A stretch of DNA of 64,000 nucleotides from Cryptomeria japonica (Eukaryota; Streptophyta; Pinopsida; Cupressales; Cupressaceae). Positions within the stretch are counted from its first letter, which is position 1. Each line of letters begins with the position of its first letter. A model generated the notes under the pieces. It worked only from the letters and a program-made list of their open reading frames with translations. It did no database searches and was not told the DNA's origin. The stretch is from positions 51,702-115,701 of the forward strand of contig NW_026729284.1 in assembly GCF_030272615.1 (NCBI RefSeq). The letters run 5' to 3'. Below, in pieces: positions 11,721 to 22,059 of the stretch. Made by a program: the position numbers and the translations under genes.

Positions 11721-11985
11721 ATCATAAATATAATCATTTAAATATAAAAATAATTTACAAAAATATTATTGACAGTAAATCTAACATTCAACTTGAAGCA
11801 TACACATATCAAATCAGCTCTAAGCACGCAAGTATCTGATTTGAACACAGATGTAGATACTTTGTACACTTCTAATAATATGAAAACATTTAATATTATA
11901 AGACATAGTTGAATACGATCAAAGTCATGTAGAAATAAGAAGCTGCAACACTGTATCAGACTTGCAAAAGCAACTTTCCCAAACC

Positions 11986-14645
11986 TTATTTATCGTTCTC
12001 ATTGCTATGGTAGTATAGGATAGCAAGCCACTTGGTTTTGGACCGGCGCACCAAGTCCAAAAGCCCCCATCTTTCTAATTTTATCCACACGTATTCCCCC
12101 AGACGGTCAGAAAGAAAAGGAAGTAGACCGTTCAGGTGGTTAAACCTAGCCTTCTTCACTGTAAACTTTGCAGCCATGTAGAAAAAAGTGAAATTACCAC
12201 AGAAGCAGATGATCAAGCACGCCCCAAGAATGAACCAAGCCAGCTCGGGATTCATGTTGGAAAGCATGGCATACACTGCAAGCATGAAGCCATAGGCCGT
12301 AAAGGCAAACGTGGCACAAACCAATAGGTTGGTAATACAGAGGAACAATACCTTATTTCCCGTGGTAATAGGTGTACTCATCTGCCACATCAGCACCACT
12401 AAGAGCGACAGAAAGAATGCCACACAATCAAAGATGAGAAAAACCTTGAAGGAGGCCAACGGAAGCAGAATCGGCGAACCTAAACTCTTGTCTGAGCCAG
12501 TTCCAGGCGCAGGCGCAGGCGAAATTCCCGATCCCTTTGAGTCCCCATTTCCATTCCCATCGTCCGTCACGAAACTGCCCGGAGCAGTGAAAGCTGCCGT
12601 AAATGACATTGTCGCTAATAGAACTGCCACCACTAGTTCTGTGTTGCGCCTGTCCTCATATGTTTTGTCCACCATCTCAACAGCAACCTCATGTTTCTCT
12701 GCACTCACCTTTGGAGCGCTGTACAAGAATGGCTTGCGATTGGAAGGATAACTGGCCAGAACTGAAATTATCTTGTCAGATTCGTGATAGTGCGTGTTCT
12801 CTCTCACGATATCAAAGGCCGTTAAGCCTGCCTTGTTGACAGCAAACTTGTTTATCCCCGCTATACAAAGCAACGACTTCACCATCTGAAAAATGCAAAC
12901 TCAAATAAGTTCATAAAAATTAAATGATCTATTGGAACTAACTATGCATAAAGATTTCTTCTACGGAAGTTCTTGCCGTGATGATTTTAATTTCTGTCTT
13001 CAGTAGAAATACTTTCAGTAATTTGACTCTATATATAGACGAGATTAGATTAAGAATCTACACAAACCCAAAACTTATATAGCTGTACACAGTAATTGGT
13101 TGAAAGAACAAACTTCAGCAGTGACAAACAGAGGTTTGTATAAAAAGAGACTTACATTCAAGTCTTTTTTCTTTGCTGCAATATGCAGTGGTGTGTCTCC
13201 TTCACTTATCCTCGAAAAAGGAGATTTCATTTCACCCGCATCTGTGTTTCCTCCACTTTTCACGGGCTCATCTTTTGGATCTTTCTTTTCAGCCGGATCT
13301 GTCTTTCCTCCACTTCGCAGAGGCTCTTCATGTGGAGGTTTGTCAAGTCCCTTGTTGACCAAGTATGATAAGCCTACCTCTTCGTTCAGGTAATCAACAA
13401 TTCGCACTTGCCTAACTAGGGCAGCTAAGTGCAGAACGTTCATTCCACAACTATTCCGTATTTCGACAGCGTCTGGCCTCTCATTTATCAACTCTTGTAC
13501 TGCTTCCAGATGACCCAATTTCGCTGCCACACAGATGGGAGTTTCTTGGCTGTCATTAACCCAATAACACAGTTCGGCCTCAAATTTTATTAACTTCTTT
13601 ATTATATGCACGTAGTTTCTTTCAACAGCTATATGCAGAGCTGTGTTGCCAAGTTCGTCCTTACGTTGGATTAACTGCTTCGCATCTGATAAATTTAGTA
13701 TATGATCAACTAGATCTGTAAAAGAAGCATCCAAAATCATTGCCTTAAGTTAGATAAGATGTTCTTCAAGAAGGGCCAAGGGTAAGAGAATGCCTAATTT
13801 ACCTTTGTTGAAGCGATACAGACCTCAACTAATATAACAACATAAATACAGAATTCAACTAAATACACGAAGAAGTAAAGAAGAACTCATTGGTTATCAA
13901 CTGTAAACGAACAGAAGCTGAAGTAAAATAGAAACAACATAATCAAACGACTTGAAAAAATAGAAAGAACTGAAACATGATAGACAATCATCCTCGTGTT
14001 ATTTAAGATAAAGAAAAAATTGGGGACAAAATGATATTTGTCTTGAACCGTTAAATTAGGAGATGCTTAGCAGATACTTTTACAAACTTATAGGCAAAGA
14101 AATCCTAAAATCGAAATAAAATAACCTGAATCTCCTCTGTTTACTGCAACAGATAAACAGTTCCTCTTGTGCACCGTACTTTCGAGTAAGCTCGACGGAG
14201 ATGCGTCAAATATTGCCTTCACTGTCTCTAAATTGCCGCTTTCGTAGGCTTTGAACAAAGCTGTTTCATCAAGCTTATTGCGGAGATCCACACCACTTTC
14301 TGGTTGTTGGAGTAGAATCTTCACAACGTTGGAGAAACCTCCCTGCGCAGCCAAGTGTAACGCAGTATCCTTTTCGGCATTGGTAGCATTCACAAGCAGA
14401 GGCTTCACTTCGGGATCGGTTTCCTTCAGAAGTTGACGATTGAGTTGCAGGAGCTGTTGAATGAAGTGTAGATTTCCTACACTAGCAGCCAAATGGAGAA
14501 GAGTATTTTCCCCTCCAGGTGTAATATTGTTGAGAGCTGCTTTAAGTTGGGAACTCAGTTGTTGATCGATCCTTAAACGCGTTACCGCAGCTTTGAAGGC
14601 GTCAGGATCGATCCTTCCGCCGAGTTGTTGACCCTCAGTGGCCAT
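11986..14645 (-). CDS. Ankyrin-repeat/PGG-domain membrane protein, three exons (copy 1)
   Basis: Predicted 659-aa protein of the plant ACD6/ITN1-like family, which acts at membranes in defence and stress signalling. Exons: 14126-14645, 13156-13715 and 12885-11986. Introns of 410 and 270 bases have GT-AG ends (donors TCAG|GTTATT and AAT|GTAAGT; acceptors CTTTTACAG|AT and TTTTTTCAG|ATG), and phases 1 and 0 join cleanly. Ankyrin repeats lie at about 46-75, 91-120, 125-155, 159-190, 194-224, 229-259, 263-293 and 344-375. A charged linker (295-343) carries a 19-residue tandem duplication. The PGG domain is at about 438-463 (RRNTELVVAVLLATMSF then APGSF, so the PGG triplet reads PGS), with membrane helices at about 442-460, 505-527, 538-567 and 575-598. 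The start is the first ATG, shared with the ghost paralogue. Family membership is strong; the specific role is inference. No disabling change is seen. Confidence 0.9.
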
Positions 14646-14990
14646 GCTAAATATCTGCCGTTACAGCCTTCAACACCAAGGCACGCTTCTTTGTAATAGG
14701 ATTGAATAATACTACATTCAGTATTATGCCAGAAACTACATAATAGAATATGTGGTCTCAGTTTTTCCACAAGGGAAACATTAAAAATACAAGTATCCAC
14801 ATCTTACACTTCAGGGTTTCCACAACTTTAGTTGGAATCTCACTTTTTCTTTCGTTGGAACAGATACAACATTTTGACCTTGACTGGGTGCAAATAACCA
14901 GTGTTAATTAGCTTTGATTGGGTGCCAAGTAATTACTCTAGTTTGGTGCGAATAATATGACTATGGGGTGTTCTGCTAGAACATTATTTT
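14646..14990 (-). promoter_or_regulatory. Upstream region of the ankyrin-PGG gene
   Basis: This is the 5' flank of the gene that starts at 14645. No convincing TATA box at a normal distance was seen. Part of it (about 14650-14740) is related to the degenerate flank copies at 8215-8290. At 14884-14953 three short related phrases, TGGGTGCAAATAA, TGGGTGCCAAGTAA and TGGTGCGAATAA, are spaced by about 25-35 bases; they could be protein-binding sites or remnants of slippage. Equivalent: 43563-43907. Confidence 0.35.
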
Positions 14991-15369
14991 TTTAATACTT
15001 GAAGTGATCCTACACGTCAAAATTACTACAACTTTTTCATAGTTGGAATGTCTATTTTTCTTAGATGAAAGTGTACATTGAAATCAAATACAAATTTTTT
15101 TTATCATTTATAATTTAATAATTTATTCTATGTGAAATATGTACACATTTTATTTAATGTTGAGTTTATTTCAGTGGATTAGATAATTATTTAATATAGT
15201 TATATTTCAATAAACGATATAACTGTTGTTTAAATTAATTTCTTTCTTTTCATTCTATCATTCTTATTCAATTACATATATTTTCATACATTGCACATTA
15301 TGTTGTCTTTATTTACACACATTTTTATACATGTACCATTTACTATAACCGATGCACTGCAAAATAGGA

Positions 15370-16802
15370 TGTTAGGAACACAAACAAAAGACTCAAGAAT
15401 CAACTGTTAGTGTTAGTATCATAAACGAAATACGATCCTAAGCAAGCATATGAAGAGAGATCAAACATTTAATGGAAAGTATGCAAAAACAAAAGAAAGA
15501 CACAAGACCCTTCCAAATGCTTGCCAACATGTTCATAGTAGCTTCTCCCTTGTTCCTCTCCTCTCCAAGTTCCACATGAGTGTAGCCCTTAGCTCTTTGC
15601 ACTACTATGGAAGTCTTATGGAGATTCAAGATTTATGAAAAATGATTTAAAATATGCAAATGCAAGCGAAATATGAGAAAGCCTAATTAAGCTATCTTGG
15701 TTTTAACCAAAATAACAATGTAGATTAGATGACTCCTAAAATGATCTCTTAAATTTCACTATAGATTAGATGCATACAAGATTTCTGGATCTGAATTATG
15801 AAGGAATGGGCTCTATTTATAGGAAAAATAGGGCAATGGATGGTTGAGATTAAGTAATCTCAACAAGGGTCAAGATAGAAAGATTTATGATCCATGTGAG
15901 GGCTTTCAACCCAATCCCAGGATGACAAATGCCAACATGAGATGGCTTGAGAGGAGAGGGAAGAAGCATTAAATGCTTGAAATGACATGAAGGTTAGGTT
16001 AGGAGTTAAGGTTAAGCTTGAGTTGAATGAATAAAGTCGCTATCCAATGAATAATGCCTTTATCCAATGGCTAAACTCTTGTACAAGAGTTAGTGGGTGA
16101 GTTGAGTTAACCATTAATGCTTGAAGAGACCCATGAGTCAAAAGGATGGTTAAGTTAGAGGAAAGTCTCTAACCATGTGGGTGAGTTGAGTTAAGCATTA
16201 ATGGTCATGTAAGAGCCATTAATGGTTTGGAATACTTTAGGCGTTAACCTGTTGAATACATAAAGCCTTTAATGCTTTTCAAAGACTTTGAGGCTTTGAG
16301 AAGTGACTTCAAGTTGCCTAGGAATGTGACAATATTTAGGAAATGGATTAGGCAAATTAGGAATGGTTTAGAAGAATTTAGAAAGTGGTTAGAATTGTCT
16401 AGAAGGGGATTTAAGATGTAAGTGGGTTTGGTGGGTGAGGGAAAATAGGATTTTAATTAAAATAAAATTCATTTATTTCAACTAAATAGGTGCAACTTGC
16501 ATTTGTAGGAGAATGCAAGTGGGGGGAGGGGGGGAGTAGTTTAAGGATTTAAATAAATATTTTATTATTTATTTAAAAGAGGAAAGAGGGTTAAATTCAA
16601 TAAATATGTTTTATTCATTTAATTCCTTAAGAATGTAGCTTAATTAATATTTAAATAAATTGAATAATTTATTTAATTAATAGGAGAAGAGGCTGAGGAT
16701 GAATTAATTAAATTTTAATTTAATTAACTGATTATTAATAGTTAAATAATCAAATAAATAGTAAATATTCATTTAATTAAATGGACAGATTTATGTGACT
16801 AC
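15370..16802 (-). mobile_element. Ty3/gypsy-type LTR (element 1), minus strand
   Basis: About 1.43 kb. On its own strand it begins just after a polypurine tract with GTAGTCACATAAATC (compare TGTAGACACCTAAAAT of the LTR at 20833) and ends GTTCCTAACA. A TATA box, TATAAATAG, is on the minus strand at about 15814-15821, followed by about 450 bases of R/U5. The first 400 bases are rich in AATTAAATAAA-type palindromes, as in the second LTR. This is a 3' LTR whose internal region would lie to the right. No primer-binding site is seen to the left. Exact borders are approximate, and no target duplication was found. Confidence 0.6.
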
Positions 16803-16849
16803 TTTTGCCCCTCTTTGAGACGGTGCGGTTTATCACATCGTTTCAAAGA
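16803..16849 (-). promoter_or_regulatory. Polypurine tract plus adjoining hairpin
   Basis: The minus strand reads AAAGAGGGGCAAAA (16803-16816) directly before the LTR, a typical Ty3/gypsy plus-strand primer. It overlaps an imperfect inverted repeat in which TCTTTGAGACGGTG (from 16812) pairs with CACATCGTTTCAAAGA (ending 16849), allowing one bulge and one mismatch or wobble. The tract assignment is well supported by the similarity of the following sequence to the other LTR; a function for the hairpin is speculative. Confidence 0.6.
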
Positions 16850-17115
16850 AAGAAAAATAGGTGTGAAGAAATATGCCCCATAAATGTTAATTTAGTGGGT
16901 GCTATGTCCCCTCGACAGATGGGCTAAAAAATTTCAAAAAATCGGGTGATCTCTCGAAAAAGAACAAGAAGTTGAGGGGAGGTAGAATACAAGAAATTAG
17001 CAATAACGGTGAAATGATGGGAGAAAAATGGGGGTAAAATGAGGAAATGAGAGACGTTGGAAGTTTAGAGGGACCACAACAGTAAGCGGGGTGAATTAGG
17101 GTTAGGGCTGGATGG

Positions 17116-17122
17116 TATATAT
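17116..17122 (+). promoter_or_regulatory. TATA-like box before the PMD frame
   Basis: GGTATATATGGGG lies about 105 bases before the first ATG of the PMD frame (17222), on the plus strand and within an otherwise GC-richer stretch. The spacing would give a transcript start near 17150. This is compatible with the antisense ORF having its own promoter, but it rests on sequence context only. Confidence 0.35.
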
Positions 17123-17221
17123 GGGGGGGAAGGGGAAAAAATAGGCTCATTTGCACCTATCTCCTTGGCAGTTTAGAGCTCTGATAGGGAATTTTTGGTG
17201 AAGGAGTGAGCAACGATCATC

Positions 17222-19874
17222 ATGCCTATGCCTATAGAAGATCACCGGCTAGAGTGGATCTGTCGATTCCAACAGCCAGACAACTACAAACCAGCTATAC
17301 ACAAATTTTGAATTTTGTGTTTTGTGCATTTTTGGCATGTTTTTTCAGGCATCAAAGTCCAATCAAGATAATAGCGCTAAAACCATGTTTTAATGCTATT
17401 GTCGCCTAGAATAGCACTATTATGCCGCAATGGTGCTATTGTATAGTAGTTGTAGCGCTTGTGTTAGGTTTAGTGCTTTCATTACATAGTAGTAGTGGTA
17501 TTGTAGTATTAGCACGTTTGTATGTTTGTTGTAGTGCTGTTGTTATTGAATAGCATTGTTGTGTAGTTAATTTAGCGTGTTTGATTGTTTAGCACTTTTG
17601 TGCACAAATTGTGGCGCTATTGTGAGCAGAATAGCACTATTGTGATAAAAATTCCCCAGTGTTAGAGAACATAGCCTGATGTCTCAGTTGATTGTTTGAT
17701 TGGTTGTTTTGGTGAATTATAGCAGCCCCCTTGAGACTAGGTCATTATGATAAATGTCTGTTGTAGTCTAGGATTGCCATAATCGATTACCTATTGAGAC
17801 CCGAAGATACTTGATCAAAGTATCTGTTGATAGTCTAGGTTGAAAACTTAAGAAAGTTTGTACCAAAACAACTAATGTTTGTTGATGTGTGTAGGAGGAC
17901 GTGCCTGTTCTACAGATGCCGGAGCAGCATCCTGCCACATAGCAGCTGACAGAGGCAGACAGATTCTGCGTCGCTGCGACTAGTTTGTACGATATGATCT
18001 ATCGTCCCGTGATTCGGATGAATTGCGGACTGATGACAGCACTGGCCGAGCATTGGCATAGTGAGATATGTACCTTCTACCTGGCGATGGGAGAGATGAC
18101 AGTGATGCTAGAGGATGTGTGGAGGATACTACACATCCTGATTAGAGGGGAGCTGGTGACCTATGATCAAGCATTAGGGACGACGACGGTGTAGAGAATA
18201 TTTGCTGATGATGTTTATATTGAGGATGACTTTGTATCCTAGGAGGACATAGTAGCATTGTATGAGCCTTTACCAATAGTTTTATCCAGGATCGTCGGGG
18301 GTTTGGTGTGCCCCGACTGACGTTCACATGGACTAGCCGTTGGTTGGGACCAGGTGATTGAGAAGATGATGACTGAGAGGACCCACTATGCCTGGGGACC
18401 ATGTGTGCTAGCACATATTTATAGGGAGCTACACGAGGTGGTGTACCGAGAGAAGAGATCACTAGCAGTAGGGATCACATTACTACACATCTGGGCTTGG
18501 GAGCACTTGCCAGTCACACGAACAGTCTACTTGATATTTAGGGTGATATATCAGCCCTATGTTTATATGTATGGAGGGATGATGAGCCAGCCCCATCTGA
18601 GGAAGTTGGATTTTTTGTGACGGGCTTTAGATGACCTAGATACAGTGATATGGAGGTTGTATATCGAGTGTGAGCCTTGGGAGGATGATGCAGAAGTGCT
18701 ACTGTATGTATTTATGACACACTTTTTGATTGGGCGCACATCCTACCTTATAGAGAGACAGGTGCCAGGGAGAGTGATGAGGCAGTTTTGACGGAGGTAG
18801 GGATTGTCGAGAGGTTCAGGGGAGTATGCATGGGTAGTACGGGAGAGATTTTAGTGGGGACCAATGTTACCATATGATCAGGCCTTGATAGAGTTCCAGA
18901 ATTTACAGGCGAGACCAGGGCATATGAGGCCTGAGATTGTCGATGCAGGGGTGACAGAGGAGTACACACAGTATCATACTGCACATCTGATTATATAGAT
19001 TTCAGATCCGATCGAGCCTATACCACCTTTTGAGGATGAGAGGAGATGATAAAGGAGGAAGAGAGGAGGTCGAGGAGTAGGAGGAGGAGATGGAGGTGGT
19101 GGAGGAGGATTTGGTGGAGCAGGAAAAGGTGGAGGAGGAGATGGAGGTGGTGGAGTATTTGGTGGAGCAGGAGGAGGTGGAGGACGAGGAGGATTTGGTG
19201 GTGGAGGGGGATTTGGAGGTGGAGGTGGTGGAGGAGGATGATTACAGAGGAGAGGTAGAGGGGGAGAGTCGTTGCGACTATCACAGGGTCCACTGATACG
19301 AGGGGCTGCCAAAGAAGGAGGTAGGGATATTGGTGGGGGTGTAGTGCCTATGGAGATGGGAGAGGGAGCCATAGGTGGAGGAGAGGTTCCTATGGAGATG
19401 GGAGGGGGAGAGATAGGTGGAGGAGATGGAGATGTATGGGAGTATATGATTTTACACTCACAGACTCGGTTAGAGGATAGCGAGGCAGAGATTGCAGCTA
19501 GAGATGTCCAACTATTTGCATGGGAGGTGGAGCTGACTGTAGTGAGGAAAGAGAGAGATGATCTGGTGGACAGGTTGAGGGAGGTGCAGGATAGAGTCCA
19601 AGTCTTGGAGGGAGCATAGGCATAGGGTCCAACTGAGGTGGTGTTGAGGGAGATGTGACAGGCAAGTGGAGAGATTGACTATTGGTGGGGAATATATGAG
19701 CTGGTTGTGCCAGTTAGTCAGCAAGCACTGAGCTATTCTAAGATGCGGTGGGCAAGATCAAAGTGGTCACAGAGGGCTCAGAGAAGTGGGGGTGTTATGG
19801 GTCCTCCTCAGTGAGGTGGTGGGGGAGGAGTAGGGGGTAGTCGTGGTGCAGCATCTGGCCAGAGTGCCATTTGA
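17222..19874 (+). pseudogene. Plant mobile domain (PMD) protein, antisense passenger ORF (broken)
   Basis: A plus-strand frame related to the PMD/aminotransferase-like mobile domain. A possible first exon at 17222 (MPMPIEDHRLEWICRFQQPD) precedes a non-coding stretch and an acceptor-like GTGTAG at 17889-17894. From 17895 one frame continues to 19874 (660 codons). PMD blocks are LAEHWHSEICTFYLAMGEMT (from about 18039), YAWGPCVLAHIYRELHE, LLHIWAWEHLP and QVPGRVMRQF. A glycine-rich tail (about 19053-19240) and a coiled coil (LEDSEAEIAARD...LREVQDRVQVLE, about 19470-19616) follow. About sixteen in-frame stops, for example at 17940, 18192, 18240, 18318, 18618 and 18789, and no frameshift that I can see, make it a pseudogene. 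It lies antisense next to the polypurine tract of gypsy element 1, so it is probably that element's passenger ORF. Confidence 0.75.
17365..17645 (+). repeat. Degenerate TAGCRCTATTGT repeats in the PMD leader or intron
   Basis: Roughly a dozen variants of TAGC(G/A)CTATTGT or TAGTGCT..TTGT, for instance AATAGCACTATT near 17411 and 17631 and GTAGCGCTTGTG near 17451, are spread over 280 bases between the possible first exon and the long PMD frame. The units are short and unevenly spaced. No coding capacity is seen. Confidence 0.6.
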
Positions 19875-20832
19875 GATATTTTAGGTACTTGTTACATTAT
19901 TATTTTGGACTGTGACTTGGATGGATTTTGGTAGTCGATATATTTTGACATCATTGTACTATGATACATGTAATCTTTTTTTTTAATGTGATATATGAAG
20001 AGATCCCATGCTTTGATATTATATGCATATGTATGATGACACCTATATTGTTGATACAGGATGATGATTATGAGTTATGCTTAGATTCATGCTATGGATG
20101 ATTTGATTACTATATATACATGGTGATGATATGATTTCTAGATGCATGCTATGGATGATTTGTCTAATTATGTGGATGCAGGTAGAAGATGGACGATGCT
20201 TGTGGTAATGATGTTAATTATGATGTAATGATGATGATGTATGCAAAAATAATGAGTTGAAATAATGCATAATGATGTTTGTGATAGATAATACTTGTTC
20301 ATTTTTTATGATATGATATGAGTAAATGATGCATGTTGTAAGATGAATCTAAGTGAATCAAATGTGTATGCAAATGTGATGTATGAATGCACTTTAAATG
20401 GATGAACAAATGTTGATACAAATGTTTATGTATGAATGCACTTAAATGAATGTATCTAAATGATGTAATGTTTATGAGATGTATTTAAAATTAATCTAAA
20501 TGACTAAAATGATTCAAAACATAACTAAGTGATAAATGAGATTGAAATGATAATGCAAATAAATGCAAATAGGGGATAAAGAATAATGAATAACTGCACC
20601 TTAATGCAATTAAAGGATAATGAATAACTGCACCTTAGTGCAATTGGAGGATAATGCATGCATCTCATGAATCTAGATGAAACAAAATGGGGAAAAATGC
20701 ACCTATGAAATGAATTCTAAATGAACTTAAAGGATGATGAAAGGAATGCATATTTAAAATGAATGCACTACATGGATGAATGAATGTTCTTTATAACAAA
20801 TTCACTTAAATGAAATGCAACTAAATTATAGT
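19875..20832 (+). repeat. ATG-rich low-complexity tract with a 34-bp tandem repeat
   Basis: No gene. The sequence is dominated by ATGATG/AATGATG words, with the phrase ATGCTATGGATGATTTG at about 20090 and 20145. At 20583-20650 two 34-base units (ATAATGAATAACTGCACCTT start) repeat head to tail with three differences. It lies between the PMD frame and the second gypsy LTR and may be degraded internal sequence of element 1. Equivalent: 48792-49749. Confidence 0.6.
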
Positions 20833-21618
20833 TGTAGACACCTAAAATTGTTTAGTCTAATTAAATAAATATCTTTATTTATTTAATTATTTTAAGCCTA
20901 ATTCTTCTATTAATTAAATAAATCTTTATTTATTTAACTAATTCATTTATCCTCTTTTAGCCTTATTTCTCATTTAAATAAATACTTTTATTTATTTAAA
21001 TTATCCTTTTCCTAAATTAAATAGATATCTTATTTATTTAATTGATCCCACTTCCTCTATTAATTAAATAAATCTTTATTTATTTAATTAATTCATTAAC
21101 CTTTTCTACCCATGACACATGTCATTCATCTCTTAATTCCTACACTACCTACCCTTTCATTATTTTCTTATTTTCTCTACCTACCCTCTAATCCTAGCTG
21201 ACTATTTATCTCTTACACCTCCAATCTTATCCCTCCATTTCCTACAGTGTCTTCTATATAAGAGGACACTTCCTTCATTATCAACCCTGATTAGTTGACT
21301 TCTCAACTACATTACACTTTCAAACTTGCATATGCGATCAAGCCTACTTTCAACCACATTTCCGTTCTTTGTTGAGCTCTTGTGCACATATAAAATCTAA
21401 GAGCAAATATATCAAGCAAGATAAATGGAGATAGGAAGAATGGAGATCTAAACCCTATTGGACATGTGATGGTATAATCTTTGTGATTTCATTTGATTTG
21501 CATTGTCTTAGGTAATCTTCATAAGTTATGGTGGATCTTTGTTGTTGTTAGGCTAGGGTTTTGTGGTTGAATTCATTTAGTCTTTCAATATTGTTGTTTT
21601 CCATTTTCACCATATACA
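20833..21618 (+). mobile_element. Ty3/gypsy 5' LTR (element 2)
   Basis: 786 bases with TG...CA ends (TGTAGACACC start, ATACA end). The first 260 bases hold five near-palindromic AT words of the type AAATAAAT...ATTTATTT, spaced 40-60 bases apart. A TATA box, CTATATAAGAGG, lies at about 21254-21265. Immediately after the LTR, TTTTGGCACGCCCCATGGGA (21619 on) matches the position and style of the primer-binding region of plant Ty3/gypsy (Tat-like) elements. No matching 3' LTR lies in the unit, so the element is truncated. Confidence 0.7.
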
Positions 21619-22059
21619 TTTTGGCACGCCCCATGGGACATAGATTTTTGTTAGATCTATGTTTTTTGCAGGTTTTTCTAACCCTATATTGCTGTTTTGT
21701 AAAACAATTTGGAGAAAACCTTGTGCAGCTAGGGTTTTGGACACAAAATCAAGATCTTGGAGAGATTTGATCCTATCTCACAAACGTATTAGAATTTTTG
21801 CACAGAATTTTATTGGCAAGTTGAAGACAGTATCAATAGATTTCAATCCAAAATTTAGAATTTTTGGAGCACATTTTCATTTTCTATGAATTTTTTATGA
21901 TTTTTCATAAACAATTAATTTTGAGAGAAAATCAGTGAATTGTTCGGGTTTTCTTACATTTTTGGAAATATCTCATAATTATACACAACATCTGTTCTTT
22001 GTGATTTTAATTTTGATGCAAAAAAATTCTTAAAAAATCAGATCTTTAAAGATCCATTC

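Noticed and set aside
12311-12751. 146-codon plus-strand frame
   Set aside because: It lies antisense within exon 3 of the ankyrin-PGG gene and has no domain; it is open because of the gene's codon pattern.
18974-19372. Long proline-rich and leucine/histidine-rich frames on the minus strand, and arginine/tryptophan- and glutamate/valine-rich frames on the plus strand
   Set aside because: They are frame shadows of the GGA/GGT-rich tract. The glycine-rich reading is the one continuous with the PMD frame on either side.
17895-19874. Stop-codon reassignment or RNA editing to explain the many stops in the PMD frame
   Set aside because: The intact ankyrin gene in the same unit uses standard codons, and the element context makes ordinary decay by cytosine deamination the simpler explanation.
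15370-21618. The two gypsy-type LTRs as the two ends of one element
   Set aside because: They lie on opposite strands and are clearly diverged, so they belong to two different insertions.
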